Notes: generated by a model not told the origin, from the sequence alone. A stretch of DNA of 64,000 nt from Secundilactobacillus angelensis (GCF_012641075.1 NZ_JAAXLJ010000005.1:62001-126000), one strand, 5' to 3'. Numbered from the stretch's first letter, positions 8,752-17,748 are shown. A program made the numbers and translations.

Positions 8752-10413
8752 TTACTTGACCCAATAAGCACTCTTGTAATCCTCAACAACACCGCTAATA
8801 TTATGAACCACTCCGTTTAACTTAGGGTTGGTTAAGAAACTATCGGCTTGTTGATACAGGGGGGTGACACCTTGCTGCTGTGTTAACCGTTTCTCAGCGG
8901 TGAGCATTTGACCCCAACGCAATTGATTATTGGTACTTTGATTGTTGCTGATGATGTCCACCAGATGGTCATAAGTGGCATCGTGCCACCGACCGTAGTT
9001 ATGACGACTATTGCTGGTCATGGCCTGTAGAAACGACAGTGGATCTGGATAATCAGCTCCCCAACCGGTCAACAGCAAGTCGAACTGGCCGTGACTGATG
9101 CGAGTGGTTAAGTGAGTAGAATCAAGTGAGACCACTTTTACAGTTAATCCTGTGAGCTTACTTTCAAGCTGAGTTTTGATGTTTTTTGCGACCCGGACAC
9201 TATTCACATCGTTAGGAGTGACTAGCGTTAGTTTAAAATTTCGTCCGTTCAGTTGGCGTTTAGCCGTAGCCCATTCAGTTGCTGCAGACTTCACGTTCCC
9301 TTTAACGTATGATGAGGCTTCCTGTTGATTGGCAAAATCAGAATGGTTCAGGTTGTTTTTACTCAGTCCGGCGGTGACAAATCCTTTAGGCGGTAACGAA
9401 GCATTTTGTAGCGCGTTATTGATTAACTGGCGACGGCTAATTGCGTGCGAAATAGCTAATCTTGCGTTACGATTATTAATGAGTTTTTTATTGGTTGTTT
9501 CACTTGTGTTAAAATTATAAGCGATTATACGCATCAATGAGAATGGCCGGACTACGTAGTCCGGATTATTTTTGTTTTCAGGAATCTGTTTACCAATGAG
9601 TTGGATTTCAGCAACTTTGTTTTTCTGGTAGGCTTTCAAATCCTGGGAAGGGGACTTAGAGGTCACGATGGTTAATCGTTTCAGATAAACATGGGATTTA
9701 TCCCAGTAGTAAGGGTTAGGGACCAGGGTTCGCGAGGCACTATTGGCGTGCCACTTAACTAATTTGAATGGTCCGCTGTAAATTTGCTTATTAGCACTGG
9801 CACCGTATGCAGAACCATATCGTTGCACTGTTGCGCGATGTTGCGGCGCAAATAGTGGGTAGGCTAGCATGGTTTCAAAGTAAACCATTGGGTGCTCCAG
9901 TGTGACTTGAAGCTCATGATTTGACAGGGCTTTAACACCGAGACGGCTTGCTTTGAGTTCACCCTTCCTAATCTTGTCGGCGTTTTTGATCCCATCAAAT
10001 AAGTTAGAATTGACAGACCTAGTTTGCGGGTTAACGCTTCGTTGCCATGAGTAGACAAAGTCACTGGCGGTAATTGGCTGACCATTGCTCCAGCGAGCGT
10101 TATTTCGAAGCTTGAAGGTGTACGTTTTGGCATTTTTGCTGATCCGGTAACTTTGGGCTAAGCCGTTGTTAACTCGGCCATTATTGCCTAATCGGAATAA
10201 ACCCTCAGTTGAGCTTCGTAATTTATTGAAACTGCTGACTTTCGAGATATCCACCGTGTTTAGCCGAGTTTGCTCAACCACGGTGACATTTTGGTTCTGA
10301 GACATAACGCCCTTACTGTCAGATGCTTGTTTTGAATTCGATAATTTTTGTTGGCAGCCGCCTAACAGAAGCGCTGCTACAATAATGCCAATCAGTTTTA
10401 ATTTTGATGTCAT
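8752..10413 (-). CDS. Peptide ABC transporter substrate-binding lipoprotein (OppA type)
   Basis: This is a 553-residue extracytoplasmic solute-binding protein of the SBP_bac_5 family. The N-terminus is a lipoprotein signal (KLKLIGIIVAALLLGGC, lipobox LLGGC), so it should be anchored in the outer leaflet of the membrane. Family blocks include YTFKLRNNARWSNGQPITASDFVYSW and the late WGADYPDPLSFL. It lacks neighbouring permease or ATPase genes and so probably supplies an Opp system encoded elsewhere, or acts as an orphan receptor. A GGAGAGG site precedes the ATG. Peptide type is not determined. Confidence 0.88.
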   Translation of the reverse strand: MTSKLKLIGIIVAALLLGGCQQKLSNSKQASDSKGVMSQNQNVTVVEQTRLNTVDISKVSSFNKLRSSTEGLFRLGNNGRVNNGLAQSYRISKNAKTYTFKLRNNARWSNGQPITASDFVYSWQRSVNPQTRSVNSNLFDGIKNADKIRKGELKASRLGVKALSNHELQVTLEHPMVYFETMLAYPLFAPQHRATVQRYGSAYGASANKQIYSGPFKLVKWHANSASRTLVPNPYYWDKSHVYLKRLTIVTSKSPSQDLKAYQKNKVAEIQLIGKQIPENKNNPDYVVRPFSLMRIIAYNFNTSETTNKKLINNRNARLAISHAISRRQLINNALQNASLPPKGFVTAGLSKNNLNHSDFANQQEASSYVKGNVKSAATEWATAKRQLNGRNFKLTLVTPNDVNSVRVAKNIKTQLESKLTGLTVKVVSLDSTHLTTRISHGQFDLLLTGWGADYPDPLSFLQAMTSNSRHNYGRWHDATYDHLVDIISNNQSTNNQLRWGQMLTAEKRLTQQQGVTPLYQQADSFLTNPKLNGVVHNISGVVEDYKSAYWVK

Positions 10414-10448
10414 GGCCGTTTCCTCTCCATCCCATTCACTCTAAGTTG

Positions 10449-10477
10449 ATAATAATAAAGCAGTTTCATAACGTCAA
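10449..10477 (-). promoter_or_regulatory. Promoter of the oppA-like gene
   Basis: On the minus strand TTGACG (10472-10477) and TATTAT (10449-10454) are 17 bases apart, about 35 bp upstream of the start codon. It lies in the short divergent gap shared with the MerR-like gene. Confidence 0.65.
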
Positions 10478-10508
10478 GTCACGTAAACATTTTGCGAGGT
10501 GAACAGTA

Positions 10509-11321
10509 TTGATAGAAGGACAACAACTTTCTGCAGGGCAGTTTGCCCAGCTCATGAGAATCGACCGGCACGTGCTGAATCGGTTTGATGAACTGGGGCT
10601 GTTTGAACCGGCAGTTAGGGACAAAAATGGGCGCCGGTCATACGATTTAAACCAGGTCAATCAATGGCTGTCGCTACAAGCCACGGTGAAGTTAGAAAAC
10701 GATTTAAACCAAACTAAAGCGACGCTAAAGAACAATGAAAATGATCACGTTGCGATGCTCAAGTATCAGCAGCAACTCATTGAAGAACAACTCAATCAAC
10801 TCGGTGTTGCACATCAGCAGATTGCTCAAGAAATTTCCAATCAAGAAACAGCTCGCCAGGCGATGCCAGAGGCTGCAACGGTCGTGAACCAGCCACCAGT
10901 TGACCTCCTGACGACTACTCTGCCTGAGGAAATGGCAGTTAACGGTGCACAAATTCAACAACAGGTGGCCCACGTGCTATCAGTTATGGCTATCCCACCC
11001 GTTCATTTATTAGTGGGAAAGGTGCATTCTCACCATGCCGTAGAGATGGGTAACAGTGAATTGGTTACGGCATTGTATACGCCATTGGCCCCAAATAGTC
11101 ATGTGAAGGCTGATACTAGCCAAACTGGCGGCAGGGTCGTGATTGCTTATCATCACTTGGATCAGCCCTTAATGGTTGGGTTTGACCGACTACGCAAGTT
11201 CGCTGATGAGCACGACCTTGTTCTCGGCGGTGACTTTTATGAAGAGCCTATTATTAGTAGTTGGCAAACCAGTGAGCCGCATGACCAAGTTGTACGTTTG
11301 TCAGTTGAAGTAAAGGAGTGA
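10509..11321 (+). CDS. MerR-like transcriptional regulator
   Basis: A predicted 270-residue protein starts at a TTG after GAGGTG. Residues 1-60 look like a MerR-type winged helix (SAGQFAQLMRIDRHVLNRFDELGLFEPAVRDKNGRRSYDLNQVNQWLSL), followed by a Gln-rich coiled coil (about 60-120) and a C-terminal region (about 130-270) that could be a GyrI-like effector-binding domain. It is divergent from the peptide-binding lipoprotein gene and only 4 bp ahead of mutY. The effector and targets are not known from sequence. Confidence 0.7.
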   Translation: MIEGQQLSAGQFAQLMRIDRHVLNRFDELGLFEPAVRDKNGRRSYDLNQVNQWLSLQATVKLENDLNQTKATLKNNENDHVAMLKYQQQLIEEQLNQLGVAHQQIAQEISNQETARQAMPEAATVVNQPPVDLLTTTLPEEMAVNGAQIQQQVAHVLSVMAIPPVHLLVGKVHSHHAVEMGNSELVTALYTPLAPNSHVKADTSQTGGRVVIAYHHLDQPLMVGFDRLRKFADEHDLVLGGDFYEEPIISSWQTSEPHDQVVRLSVEVKE

Positions 11322-11325
11322 TAAC

Positions 11326-12444
11326 ATGATCGAATGGTCAGAAAACCAAATTCACGCCTTTAGAAAAACCTTACTGGATTGGTATGATGTTAATGGTCGT
11401 CAATTACCATGGCGACAAGATCATGAGCCTTACCACGTTTGGATTTCGGAAATTATGTTACAGCAAACACAGGTCAACACCGTGATTCCCTACTACCAGC
11501 GATTCATGACGGAATTTCCCACGGTGAGTGATTTAGCAGCGGCACCTGAAGCTAAATTGATGAAAGCCTGGGAAGGGTTGGGCTACTATTCTAGAGCTCG
11601 TAACTTGCAAAAAGCCGCCAAGCAAATTGTCAATGAGCGGGGTGGACAATGGCCCAAAACTGTTGAAGGGTTGCAAGAATTGGCGGGAATTGGTCCTTAC
11701 ACTGCTGGTGCAATTGCTAGTATTGCGTTCAATGAGCCGGTCCCAGCCGTAGATGGCAATGCTTTTCGAGTGTTCGCCAGACTGCTTGAAATTGATTTAG
11801 ATATTGCTAAGCCTCAAGCCCGGCCTATTTTTGAAAAGATCATTGAACGCATTATGTCTCCGGATCGACCCGGGGATTTTAATCAAGCAATTATGGATCT
11901 CGGGTCCAGTTATATGACGGCTAAAAATCCTGATTCAGCTCATTCTCCCGTAAAGGCTTTTAATCAGGCCTACATAGATGGTGTTGAAATGCAATACCCA
12001 GTTAAATCGAAGAAGCCGAAACCGGTTAAAGTCTCCTATTACGGAATCGTGATCCGGCAAAACGATCAATTTTTGATGCAAAAACGGCCTAGTGAGGGGT
12101 TACTGGCTAATTTTTGGACTTTCCCGTTGATTGCGGAAGACGATGTACTCGCTTTGAGCAAGACACCGGAACTCGTGACGGATGAAGAACGCTTAAACTT
12201 ACTAGAACAATTAATTCGTCAGGAATATGGGCTCCACCTTCGCCTAGTGCCGATGGGTGCTAAACCGGTGAAGCACACGTTTACCCACCGGCAATGGATA
12301 ATCTCATTATTAAGTGCTGAAGTGGCGCCAGACGCTGACCTCAGTTTCTTTCCTGGAAAATGGTTATCAACACAAGAATTAAATACCATTGCTCTGCCCA
12401 AAGTCCAGGAGAAACTCATGCAACGGTTAGTTAACACTAAATAG
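11326..12444 (+). CDS. mutY: Adenine DNA glycosylase MutY, lacking the iron-sulfur cluster
   Basis: MutY removes adenine mispaired with 8-oxoguanine. Catalytic Glu42 is in WISEIMLQQTQV, the helix-hairpin-helix is ELAGIGPYTAGAIA (118-131), and catalytic Asp143 is in AVDGNAFRVFARL. The C-terminal NUDIX-like 8-oxoG recognition domain (about 230-370) has a FTH loop. The segment where other MutY proteins carry four cluster cysteines reads DLGSSYMTAKNPDSAHSPVK, and no cysteine occurs anywhere in the 372 residues. Clusterless MutY is known in lactic acid bacteria. The rest of the active site is intact, so activity is expected. Confidence 0.94.
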   Translation: MIEWSENQIHAFRKTLLDWYDVNGRQLPWRQDHEPYHVWISEIMLQQTQVNTVIPYYQRFMTEFPTVSDLAAAPEAKLMKAWEGLGYYSRARNLQKAAKQIVNERGGQWPKTVEGLQELAGIGPYTAGAIASIAFNEPVPAVDGNAFRVFARLLEIDLDIAKPQARPIFEKIIERIMSPDRPGDFNQAIMDLGSSYMTAKNPDSAHSPVKAFNQAYIDGVEMQYPVKSKKPKPVKVSYYGIVIRQNDQFLMQKRPSEGLLANFWTFPLIAEDDVLALSKTPELVTDEERLNLLEQLIRQEYGLHLRLVPMGAKPVKHTFTHRQWIISLLSAEVAPDADLSFFPGKWLSTQELNTIALPKVQEKLMQRLVNTK

Positions 12445-12459
12445 AAAGAAAGTGAGCTT

Positions 12460-13926
12460 TTGGATGAAAAATTACATCATTCAGATCAACCTGTCGATCA
12501 AATGGGGCGGCCGTATAACCGGATAATCCTCGTCTTTACGATGTTAGTGGGAACATTTTGTACCTTCCTAACATCAACCATGCTGACAACTGCACTGCCA
12601 ACATTAATGAGTTCCTTTAATATTTCAGCCAATACCGTTCAATGGTTGACCACTGGATTCATGTTGATGATGGGAATCGTGATCCCCATTACCGGTTTTT
12701 TCCTTCAGCGGTTTGATTCACGAAAATTATACTTATCAGCGATTGTTATTTTTGGTATCGGGACGCTCATGTGTCTGGTTGCCACGAATTTCTGGATGAT
12801 TTTAGCTGGCCGGTTGATTCAGGGGGCTGGCGTGGGTATTACCGCACCGGTTTACCAAACGATTATGACCTCAATCTTCCCGCCATCTAAGCGAGGTGCT
12901 GCTATGGGTACTGCGGGAATGGTGATTGGCTTAGCACCCGCCATTGGCCCAACACTTTCTGGCTGGATTTTGATGCACTATTCTTGGCGAATGCTCTTCT
13001 TATTCATTCTGCCAATTTTACTGCTGGTCCTTGTGATGGGCTGGTTTACATTACGAAAAGTATTACCTACAAAAAAGGTTCCGATTGACTGGTTATCGGT
13101 TTTACTTTCGGTCATTGGTTTTGGTTCCATGCTGTTTGCCTTCTCGTCAGTCGGTAATTACCAGTGGACGGATCCCATCGTTTACGTGACTTTAAGTGTG
13201 GGCGTCATCGTCGTTGCACTTTTCATTTGGCGATCATTGATAATTAGTAATCCGTTATTGCAGCTTAAAGTTTTTGCTCATCGTGAGTTCTCGCTCTCCG
13301 CTGCGTTAGTCGCTGTGTCATTTATGGCAATGAACGGCTTTACGTTGATTTTGCCAATTTATTTGCAAACTGTCCGCGGTGAATCGCCATTGGCTTCCGG
13401 GCTGACGTTATTGCCAGGTGCAATTGTTATTGGGCTAATGAACCCACTTACAGGGCGGATTTTTGACCGTTTAGGCGCGCGTAATATGGCTATCGCAGGT
13501 ATGTTTTTACTGACGTTGACCACGGGTTCCTTTATTCCAATTACGGCAACCACACCAGTCATCGATATCGTGTGTCTTTACACCGTGCGGATGATGGGGA
13601 TCTCCATGGTCATGATGCCCGTTACGACAACGGGTATGAATGCTTTGCCTCTAAACTTGATTAGTGATGGGACCGTTGTTAATAACACGGCAAGACAAGT
13701 CTTTGCCTCCATGGGGACTGCCGTATTAGTCTCCGTGATGTCTAATGTGACGATGAACAGCATGCCTAACCATGGCGTAGCTAAGGCAACACCCATTTTA
13801 TTCAAACAATTAGCATTGCACGCTAACGTAGTTGGGTTTCGATACGCCTTTGCCATTGCCACTAGCTTTGCATTGATTGGCTTAATCATGGCCTTCTTCT
13901 TAAAAAAATCTAAGGGGGTGCGCTAA
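12460..13926 (+). CDS. DHA2-family multidrug efflux MFS transporter
   Basis: This is a 488-residue membrane protein of the EmrB/QacA/LmrB (14-TM) proton antiporter group. The family block STMLTTALPTLMSSFNISANTVQWLTTGFML and the motif C-like GTAGMVIGLAPAIGPTLSGW are present. It starts at TTG after a GAAAGTGAG site. It overlaps by one base (TAATG) with the next gene, so the pair should be translated together. A related exporter is encoded at 37267. Substrates cannot be read from the sequence. Confidence 0.9.
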   Translation: MDEKLHHSDQPVDQMGRPYNRIILVFTMLVGTFCTFLTSTMLTTALPTLMSSFNISANTVQWLTTGFMLMMGIVIPITGFFLQRFDSRKLYLSAIVIFGIGTLMCLVATNFWMILAGRLIQGAGVGITAPVYQTIMTSIFPPSKRGAAMGTAGMVIGLAPAIGPTLSGWILMHYSWRMLFLFILPILLLVLVMGWFTLRKVLPTKKVPIDWLSVLLSVIGFGSMLFAFSSVGNYQWTDPIVYVTLSVGVIVVALFIWRSLIISNPLLQLKVFAHREFSLSAALVAVSFMAMNGFTLILPIYLQTVRGESPLASGLTLLPGAIVIGLMNPLTGRIFDRLGARNMAIAGMFLLTLTTGSFIPITATTPVIDIVCLYTVRMMGISMVMMPVTTTGMNALPLNLISDGTVVNNTARQVFASMGTAVLVSVMSNVTMNSMPNHGVAKATPILFKQLALHANVVGFRYAFAIATSFALIGLIMAFFLKKSKGVR

Positions 13927-14435
13927 TGATTGCAATCCTATTATTTGCAGGCGCCTTTCTGTTCACTGGCAGTATGATTTTTATGGTGGCCGGGACTAAA
14001 AAGACCGTCTGGGTGACCATTGGTTTTATTTTGACGGTGGGTAGTGTTTTACTGATGATTTTGAATTACAATCAGTACTTAGGAATGAAAGAAGTCTCCG
14101 TAAGCCACGAGTACCCTCTGACCTCCAGTTTGAAGGGGCAAAAGCGGGTGTTACTCTATCGCCACCTTGGAACTAAAGATGAACGGGTTTACTTCTACAA
14201 GAACAATCCGCTTGAATCGAAACTGGCGCGCACTGATCCAGAAAAGGGTTCGGTTAAGTTGACTCAAAATGCGAGTCATAACCGTCTTATTGTAACCAAA
14301 ACATACCGGGTTTATCGAAACGAAGAGTTACGGCTGTTATTCAGTGTTGGCGTTAAAAATCACGATTATGTGAAGACCAACTGGCACTTCAATCTAAAAC
14401 CGGGGTGGCGGGTGATTGCCATGCCAGCAAAATGA
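13926..14435 (+). CDS. Small membrane-anchored protein coupled to the MFS exporter (DUF4811-like)
   Basis: This 169-residue protein has two N-terminal membrane segments (about 1-20 and 25-45) and a soluble, basic C-terminal part of about 120 residues with beta-strand character. Its start codon overlaps the stop of the DHA2 exporter. I recall DUF4811 proteins next to such exporters in lactobacilli and this fits in size and layout, but the family assignment is from memory. Its role is unknown; an accessory function in export is an inference from translational coupling. Confidence 0.6.
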   Translation: MIAILLFAGAFLFTGSMIFMVAGTKKTVWVTIGFILTVGSVLLMILNYNQYLGMKEVSVSHEYPLTSSLKGQKRVLLYRHLGTKDERVYFYKNNPLESKLARTDPEKGSVKLTQNASHNRLIVTKTYRVYRNEELRLLFSVGVKNHDYVKTNWHFNLKPGWRVIAMPAK

Positions 14436-14451
14436 CCAGGACGGATTAACT

Positions 14452-14479
14452 TTCACACCTTGGGAACATCGTGTATAAT
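14452..14479 (+). promoter_or_regulatory. Promoter of the 105-residue hypothetical gene
   Basis: TTCACA (14452-14457) and a perfect TATAAT (14474-14479) are 16 bases apart, about 36 bp ahead of the ATG at 14516. Confidence 0.7.
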
Positions 14480-14515
14480 GAGCACAATGCAATAATCAAA
14501 TTGGGGGAGCCGAAC

Positions 14516-14833
14516 ATGAATAACGTTTTTGATGTGTTAAAAATGATTACGATCAACCACCAAGGAGTTGATGGCGCACAACTTGTCGTCACCGATCTGG
14601 AAGGCAAACCCAATAGTCTGCTGACGGATCTTTTACGGGATACAGTCGGTAATATGCGGTTGTTTATCAATATGGAAAAAGTTGATTCACCCGACGATGT
14701 TATTGCTGAATTTGGTGATACAACACCGCTGCCTGACGACGTGCTGGATGAATACTCCAAGATTCTTAAAGAACGCGTTGCCGGACTTAATTTTGCACCT
14801 CAAAAAGACACGATTGAGTTATTGATTCGTTAA
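14516..14833 (+). CDS. Hypothetical protein, 105 residues
   Basis: I do not recognise this family. The start is the ATG at 14516, which has GGGGGA at a good distance; the upstream in-frame extension would overlap the promoter. The protein is acidic, soluble and mostly helical in appearance (MNNVFDVLKMITINHQG, ending KDTIELLIR), with no membrane segment or cysteine. It has its own promoter and lies between the exporter pair and the cold-shock gene. Confidence 0.7.
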   Translation: MNNVFDVLKMITINHQGVDGAQLVVTDLEGKPNSLLTDLLRDTVGNMRLFINMEKVDSPDDVIAEFGDTTPLPDDVLDEYSKILKERVAGLNFAPQKDTIELLIR

Positions 14834-14920
14834 ATTTGATAATGAATAACTAAGCTTATGATAACCAAATGACAATATGTCGATAATACTGTTTGAGATC
14901 CAGTTATGCTTGGATAAATA

Positions 14921-14946
14921 GCAGTATATCGGGCTTGATATACTGC
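14921..14946. repeat. Perfect 10-bp inverted repeat of unknown role
   Basis: GCAGTATATC and GATATACTGC flank a 6-base loop. No T-run follows, so it is not a typical terminator. It lies about 50 bp upstream of the cold-shock promoter and could be an operator or the tail of the preceding transcript. Confidence 0.6.
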
Positions 14947-14998
14947 CAGCGGATATATGATGATTCGGAACAAGCCATCATTTTTGAGCAGTTTATTG

Positions 14999-15027
14999 TT
15001 GCACTTTTTTGGATTACCTGTTATATT
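14999..15027 (+). promoter_or_regulatory. Promoter and start of the cold-shock leader
   Basis: TTGCAC (14999-15004) and TATATT (15022-15027) are 17 bases apart. Transcription from here would give a leader of about 110 bases before the ATG at 15146. Long leaders that control translation at low temperature are known for csp genes; here only the length is seen. Confidence 0.7.
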
Positions 15028-15145
15028 ATTGTTAATGTATTTATGCTTCGGAATTAAGGTACAACGTTCTTTTTAGAATGGCTCCTTATTCAAAAGTTTC
15101 AAATGCAAAATTTATTTGCGCATGGCGCATGGAGGTTTCATTCTA

Positions 15146-15346
15146 ATGGAACAAGGTACTGTTAAATGGTTCAACGCTGACAAAGGTTACGGTTTTATCA
15201 CTCTTGAAAACGGCTCAGATGTATTCGTACATTTCTCAGCTATCAATGCTGACGGCTTCAAGACTCTTGAAGAAGGCCAAAAGGTAACTTTGGATGTTGA
15301 AGACGGCGACCGCGGCCCACAAGCTGCTAACGTTACTGTTGCTTAA
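15146..15346 (+). CDS. cspA: Cold-shock protein
   Basis: This 66-residue single-domain cold-shock protein is an RNA chaperone that binds single-stranded nucleic acid through RNP1 (KGYGFITL) and RNP2 (VFVHFSAI). I start at 15146 because GGAGG lies 10 bases upstream and the protein then begins [10 protein letters not shown]; an open stretch upstream to 15116 is leader. A strong terminator follows. Its letter (cspA, B or C) within the species cannot be fixed. Confidence 0.95.
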   Translation: MEQGTVKWFNADKGYGFITLENGSDVFVHFSAINADGFKTLEEGQKVTLDVEDGDRGPQAANVTVA

Positions 15347-15363
15347 TTCTTAATTAAGCTAAT

Positions 15364-15397
15364 AAAAACCACCAATCATTTTGATTGGTGGTTTTTT
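15364..15397. terminator. Terminator of the cold-shock gene
   Basis: A 15-bp stem (AAAAACCACCAATCA with TGATTGGTGGTTTTT) and a T-run follow the stop codon. The A-rich left arm could also stop minus-strand transcription from ydbT. Confidence 0.9.
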
Positions 15398-15418
15398 GTG
15401 CTATCAACAACTTTTGAC

Positions 15419-16837
15419 CTAGCTTGGGTTCACATACCACTGGTAAAGCGACTGTGCCACTTGTATTGGCAAGTAGCGAACCTCAACTTGCTGAGAAGAA
15501 TCACCATGGCGTAATTGAAGTCGTAGGTGAGCTAACTGTGTCCGTTTCATCCAAATCGACTGAGCGATTGTCATAGCTTGAATTCGACGCTTAGGAATTA
15601 AATAAGTTGACCGTTTAAAGAAGTGACCATCTTGTGTGCTGAGTAAGTGTCGACTTAAAATCGCTATGCCCATGTTATGTCCGGCATAAGAACCTAACCC
15701 GACCGCCACTGGCAATAACAGTAGCCCCAGCCAACCCCAAGGTCGAAAAAAGTAACCTAAGGCAACCACTGGAATTGCTGCCAGGACCACTGCATTTCTG
15801 ATCAGTAACCACTTTGCCTTTTTACTGATTCGAATATACGTTGGTTCAACTGATGGCAGCCATTGAATGAAAGGCTGAATTTGTTCGTAGTGGCGTTGAC
15901 TAATTACCGGCATCATGACTAGGTTATTTTGATCTTCCTTGTCTGCAGCCGAGGAGGCAAGAATCACCTGAACGGATGCTAATTTTAACCACTGTCGGAT
16001 AATAGTTTGCTCAATGACTACGGCTTGAATCCGGTTTAACGAAGCGGTAATCGTATTATGCTGGAAAAAGCCTTTTTCAGTGAGTAACTGATTATCCTGT
16101 TTTGTTAGTTGAAAATGGTAATAACGTTGGATGATGATGAGGTAGCTTGTTAGCATGCCGATGATTAGGATGCCCAGTATCGCACTGATTAGAAAGATGA
16201 TATTCAAATGCTCTGCCCGGCTAAACACTGATTGTAGCCATTTTTTAGGAATGATGTTGTCTAAATTATTATATAGCCAACCTAAGGCCACCATTAAAGG
16301 AAGAATTCCTAATGAGGTGAGTGCATAGAGGTTTAAGTCAGTCCAGTCGATGTGATAAATAGTGCCAGAAGTCGCCGGTGTGTCCGGGACCCCCTGATCG
16401 TTTGGCTGCCCGTTAACCCGATTTTGCAGCTGATCCACAACTCGTTTCGAAACGACTGGCAATTGACCTTCAGCCTTGGAATTTGATTGGCCAGCGGTTT
16501 CAATACTTACCGCTAACACTTTGAACGGTTTCATATAAAACCACTGTTTTAATTGCAAGGTTTGAATCCGATTATAGGGGATGTGAATCTGCTGCCGGAA
16601 AATGACACCTGAATGGATGGTGATTGCTTGGTCGTCCAATTCATACGTAAACCACCAGTATTTAACAACTGCTAAGATAATTGCTAAGGAGACGATGCCG
16701 CTTAGAATCATGAGGTACTGCCACCGGTGCAGTTCCTTAATTACGCCAAACATGATTAAGGTGAACAAGACAATGTTAACGAGATTCTTCCACACCATCA
16801 GTATCAGCGTTAGTGGGTGTAAGTGCTTAGTTGTCAT
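15419..16837 (-). CDS. ydbT: Membrane-flanked PH-domain protein, YdbT type
   Basis: This 472-residue protein has several hydrophobic pairs alternating with bacterial PH (bPH2, formerly membrane-flanked) domains, as in B. subtilis YdbT. The start is the ATG at 16837, 9 bases after GGAGG; an upstream in-frame ATG at 16858 lies before that site. It overlaps the end of ydbS by 11 bases, so the two are coupled. In Bacillus the YdbST pair is linked to envelope stress and resistance to some bacteriocins; the exact role here is not shown by the sequence. Confidence 0.82.
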   Translation of the reverse strand: MTTKHLHPLTLILMVWKNLVNIVLFTLIMFGVIKELHRWQYLMILSGIVSLAIILAVVKYWWFTYELDDQAITIHSGVIFRQQIHIPYNRIQTLQLKQWFYMKPFKVLAVSIETAGQSNSKAEGQLPVVSKRVVDQLQNRVNGQPNDQGVPDTPATSGTIYHIDWTDLNLYALTSLGILPLMVALGWLYNNLDNIIPKKWLQSVFSRAEHLNIIFLISAILGILIIGMLTSYLIIIQRYYHFQLTKQDNQLLTEKGFFQHNTITASLNRIQAVVIEQTIIRQWLKLASVQVILASSAADKEDQNNLVMMPVISQRHYEQIQPFIQWLPSVEPTYIRISKKAKWLLIRNAVVLAAIPVVALGYFFRPWGWLGLLLLPVAVGLGSYAGHNMGIAILSRHLLSTQDGHFFKRSTYLIPKRRIQAMTIAQSIWMKRTQLAHLRLQLRHGDSSQQVEVRYLPIQVAQSLYQWYVNPS

Positions 16838-17300
16838 AAGGAGTCGCCTCCATTGCAAGGGCCATGATCTGTTGTTTTAACTGTGATGCAGTTTCTGGCA
16901 ATACCGACTTAATTTTGTGTGAAGTTGCCGCAGTTTCAATACTCACGGTTTGCAGTTGCTGCCACTGCAGAATTGGACCGGCTTCTAAAGTGACGTTTTG
17001 GATGCGATTGATTGGAATCGCAGTTTGCTGATGAAAGAAGAATCCAGATTCTATCTCCACTTCTTGAGTCGATATTTGATAACGCCAAAACCGGTATCGA
17101 TAGGGAATCAATGCCAATTCTATGGCAACATCCAGCACCGTTAAGCCGGCACAAATCAGCCAAAATACAGGCGACCATTGCCACCATTTAGTGGCGGCAA
17201 TTAAGCCACCCGTAACGACCAGACCAACTAACAATGAACATCCCGCACTAACTCGCCAAACCGTTTTAATTTTTGCTGGTAATGCCTGTCCTTTTTCCAT
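16827..17300 (-). CDS. ydbS: Membrane-flanked PH-domain protein, YdbS type
   Basis: This 157-residue protein has two N-terminal membrane segments (about 13-55) and one bPH2 domain (STQEVEIESGFFFHQQTAIPINRIQNVTLEAGPI). Length and arrangement match B. subtilis YdbS (about 159 residues), which likewise precedes ydbT. GGAGGT is 6 bases ahead of the ATG. It is first of a two-gene minus-strand operon. Confidence 0.82.
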   Translation of the reverse strand: MEKGQALPAKIKTVWRVSAGCSLLVGLVVTGGLIAATKWWQWSPVFWLICAGLTVLDVAIELALIPYRYRFWRYQISTQEVEIESGFFFHQQTAIPINRIQNVTLEAGPILQWQQLQTVSIETAATSHKIKSVLPETASQLKQQIMALAMEATPYDN

Positions 17301-17603
17301 AATGACCTCCGTGGGTTGACCGAGTTACTTTTACAGCTTAAGAATACCTTATTAGCAATTGTTTATCCATGATGAATGTTGAGCTGTTAGGCTGATATAA
17401 AATTATCTGGGTTAGTTCGCGACTGCACCCAAGTTACCAGAACAATCTTTACGCAATTAATACACAAACAACAAAGGTTCATTACAGATCAACGGTACAC
17501 TTATCTCGAATGGTAAGGGTTGCGCATTGAGCATGCGTATAAATCCCATGACCATTCCCAGTAGTTCGGTCGCTACTGTGCTCTCCCTATAAAACACTGC
17601 ACA
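17301..17603. other. Unassigned intergenic stretch before the oxidoreductase gene
   Basis: About 300 bp hold no convincing reading frame. Short local stems occur (CAGTAG with CTACTG near 17560, GCGCAT with ATGCG near 17530), and a strong hairpin terminator follows at 17604. A small RNA on the plus strand is possible, but I found no good promoter and recognise no RNA family such as 6S, tmRNA, SRP RNA or T-box. Confidence 0.35.
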
Positions 17604-17641
17604 AAAACGGTTTTGAGAAAGCCTACTCTCAAAACCGTTTT
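17604..17641. terminator. Strong hairpin, 15-bp perfect stem
   Basis: AAAACGGTTTTGAGA pairs with TCTCAAAACCGTTTT around an 8-base loop, followed by TGTCG rather than a long T-run. No gene ends just upstream on the plus strand, so either an unannotated transcript stops here or it serves another purpose. Confidence 0.6.
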
Positions 17642-17748
17642 GTCGTCAAAAAATAGATATTATAAGCTTTTGTGGCACCAGTAAATAATGGGTGTGATAA
17701 GATGAGCTTAATTAAAAATATCGTGCAGAAGTGATTGGAGGCGGTTTT

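Noticed and set aside
17400-17641. T-box, 6S RNA, tmRNA or SRP RNA before the oxidoreductase
   Set aside because: None of the conserved cores of these RNAs was found; only local stems and a terminator-like hairpin.
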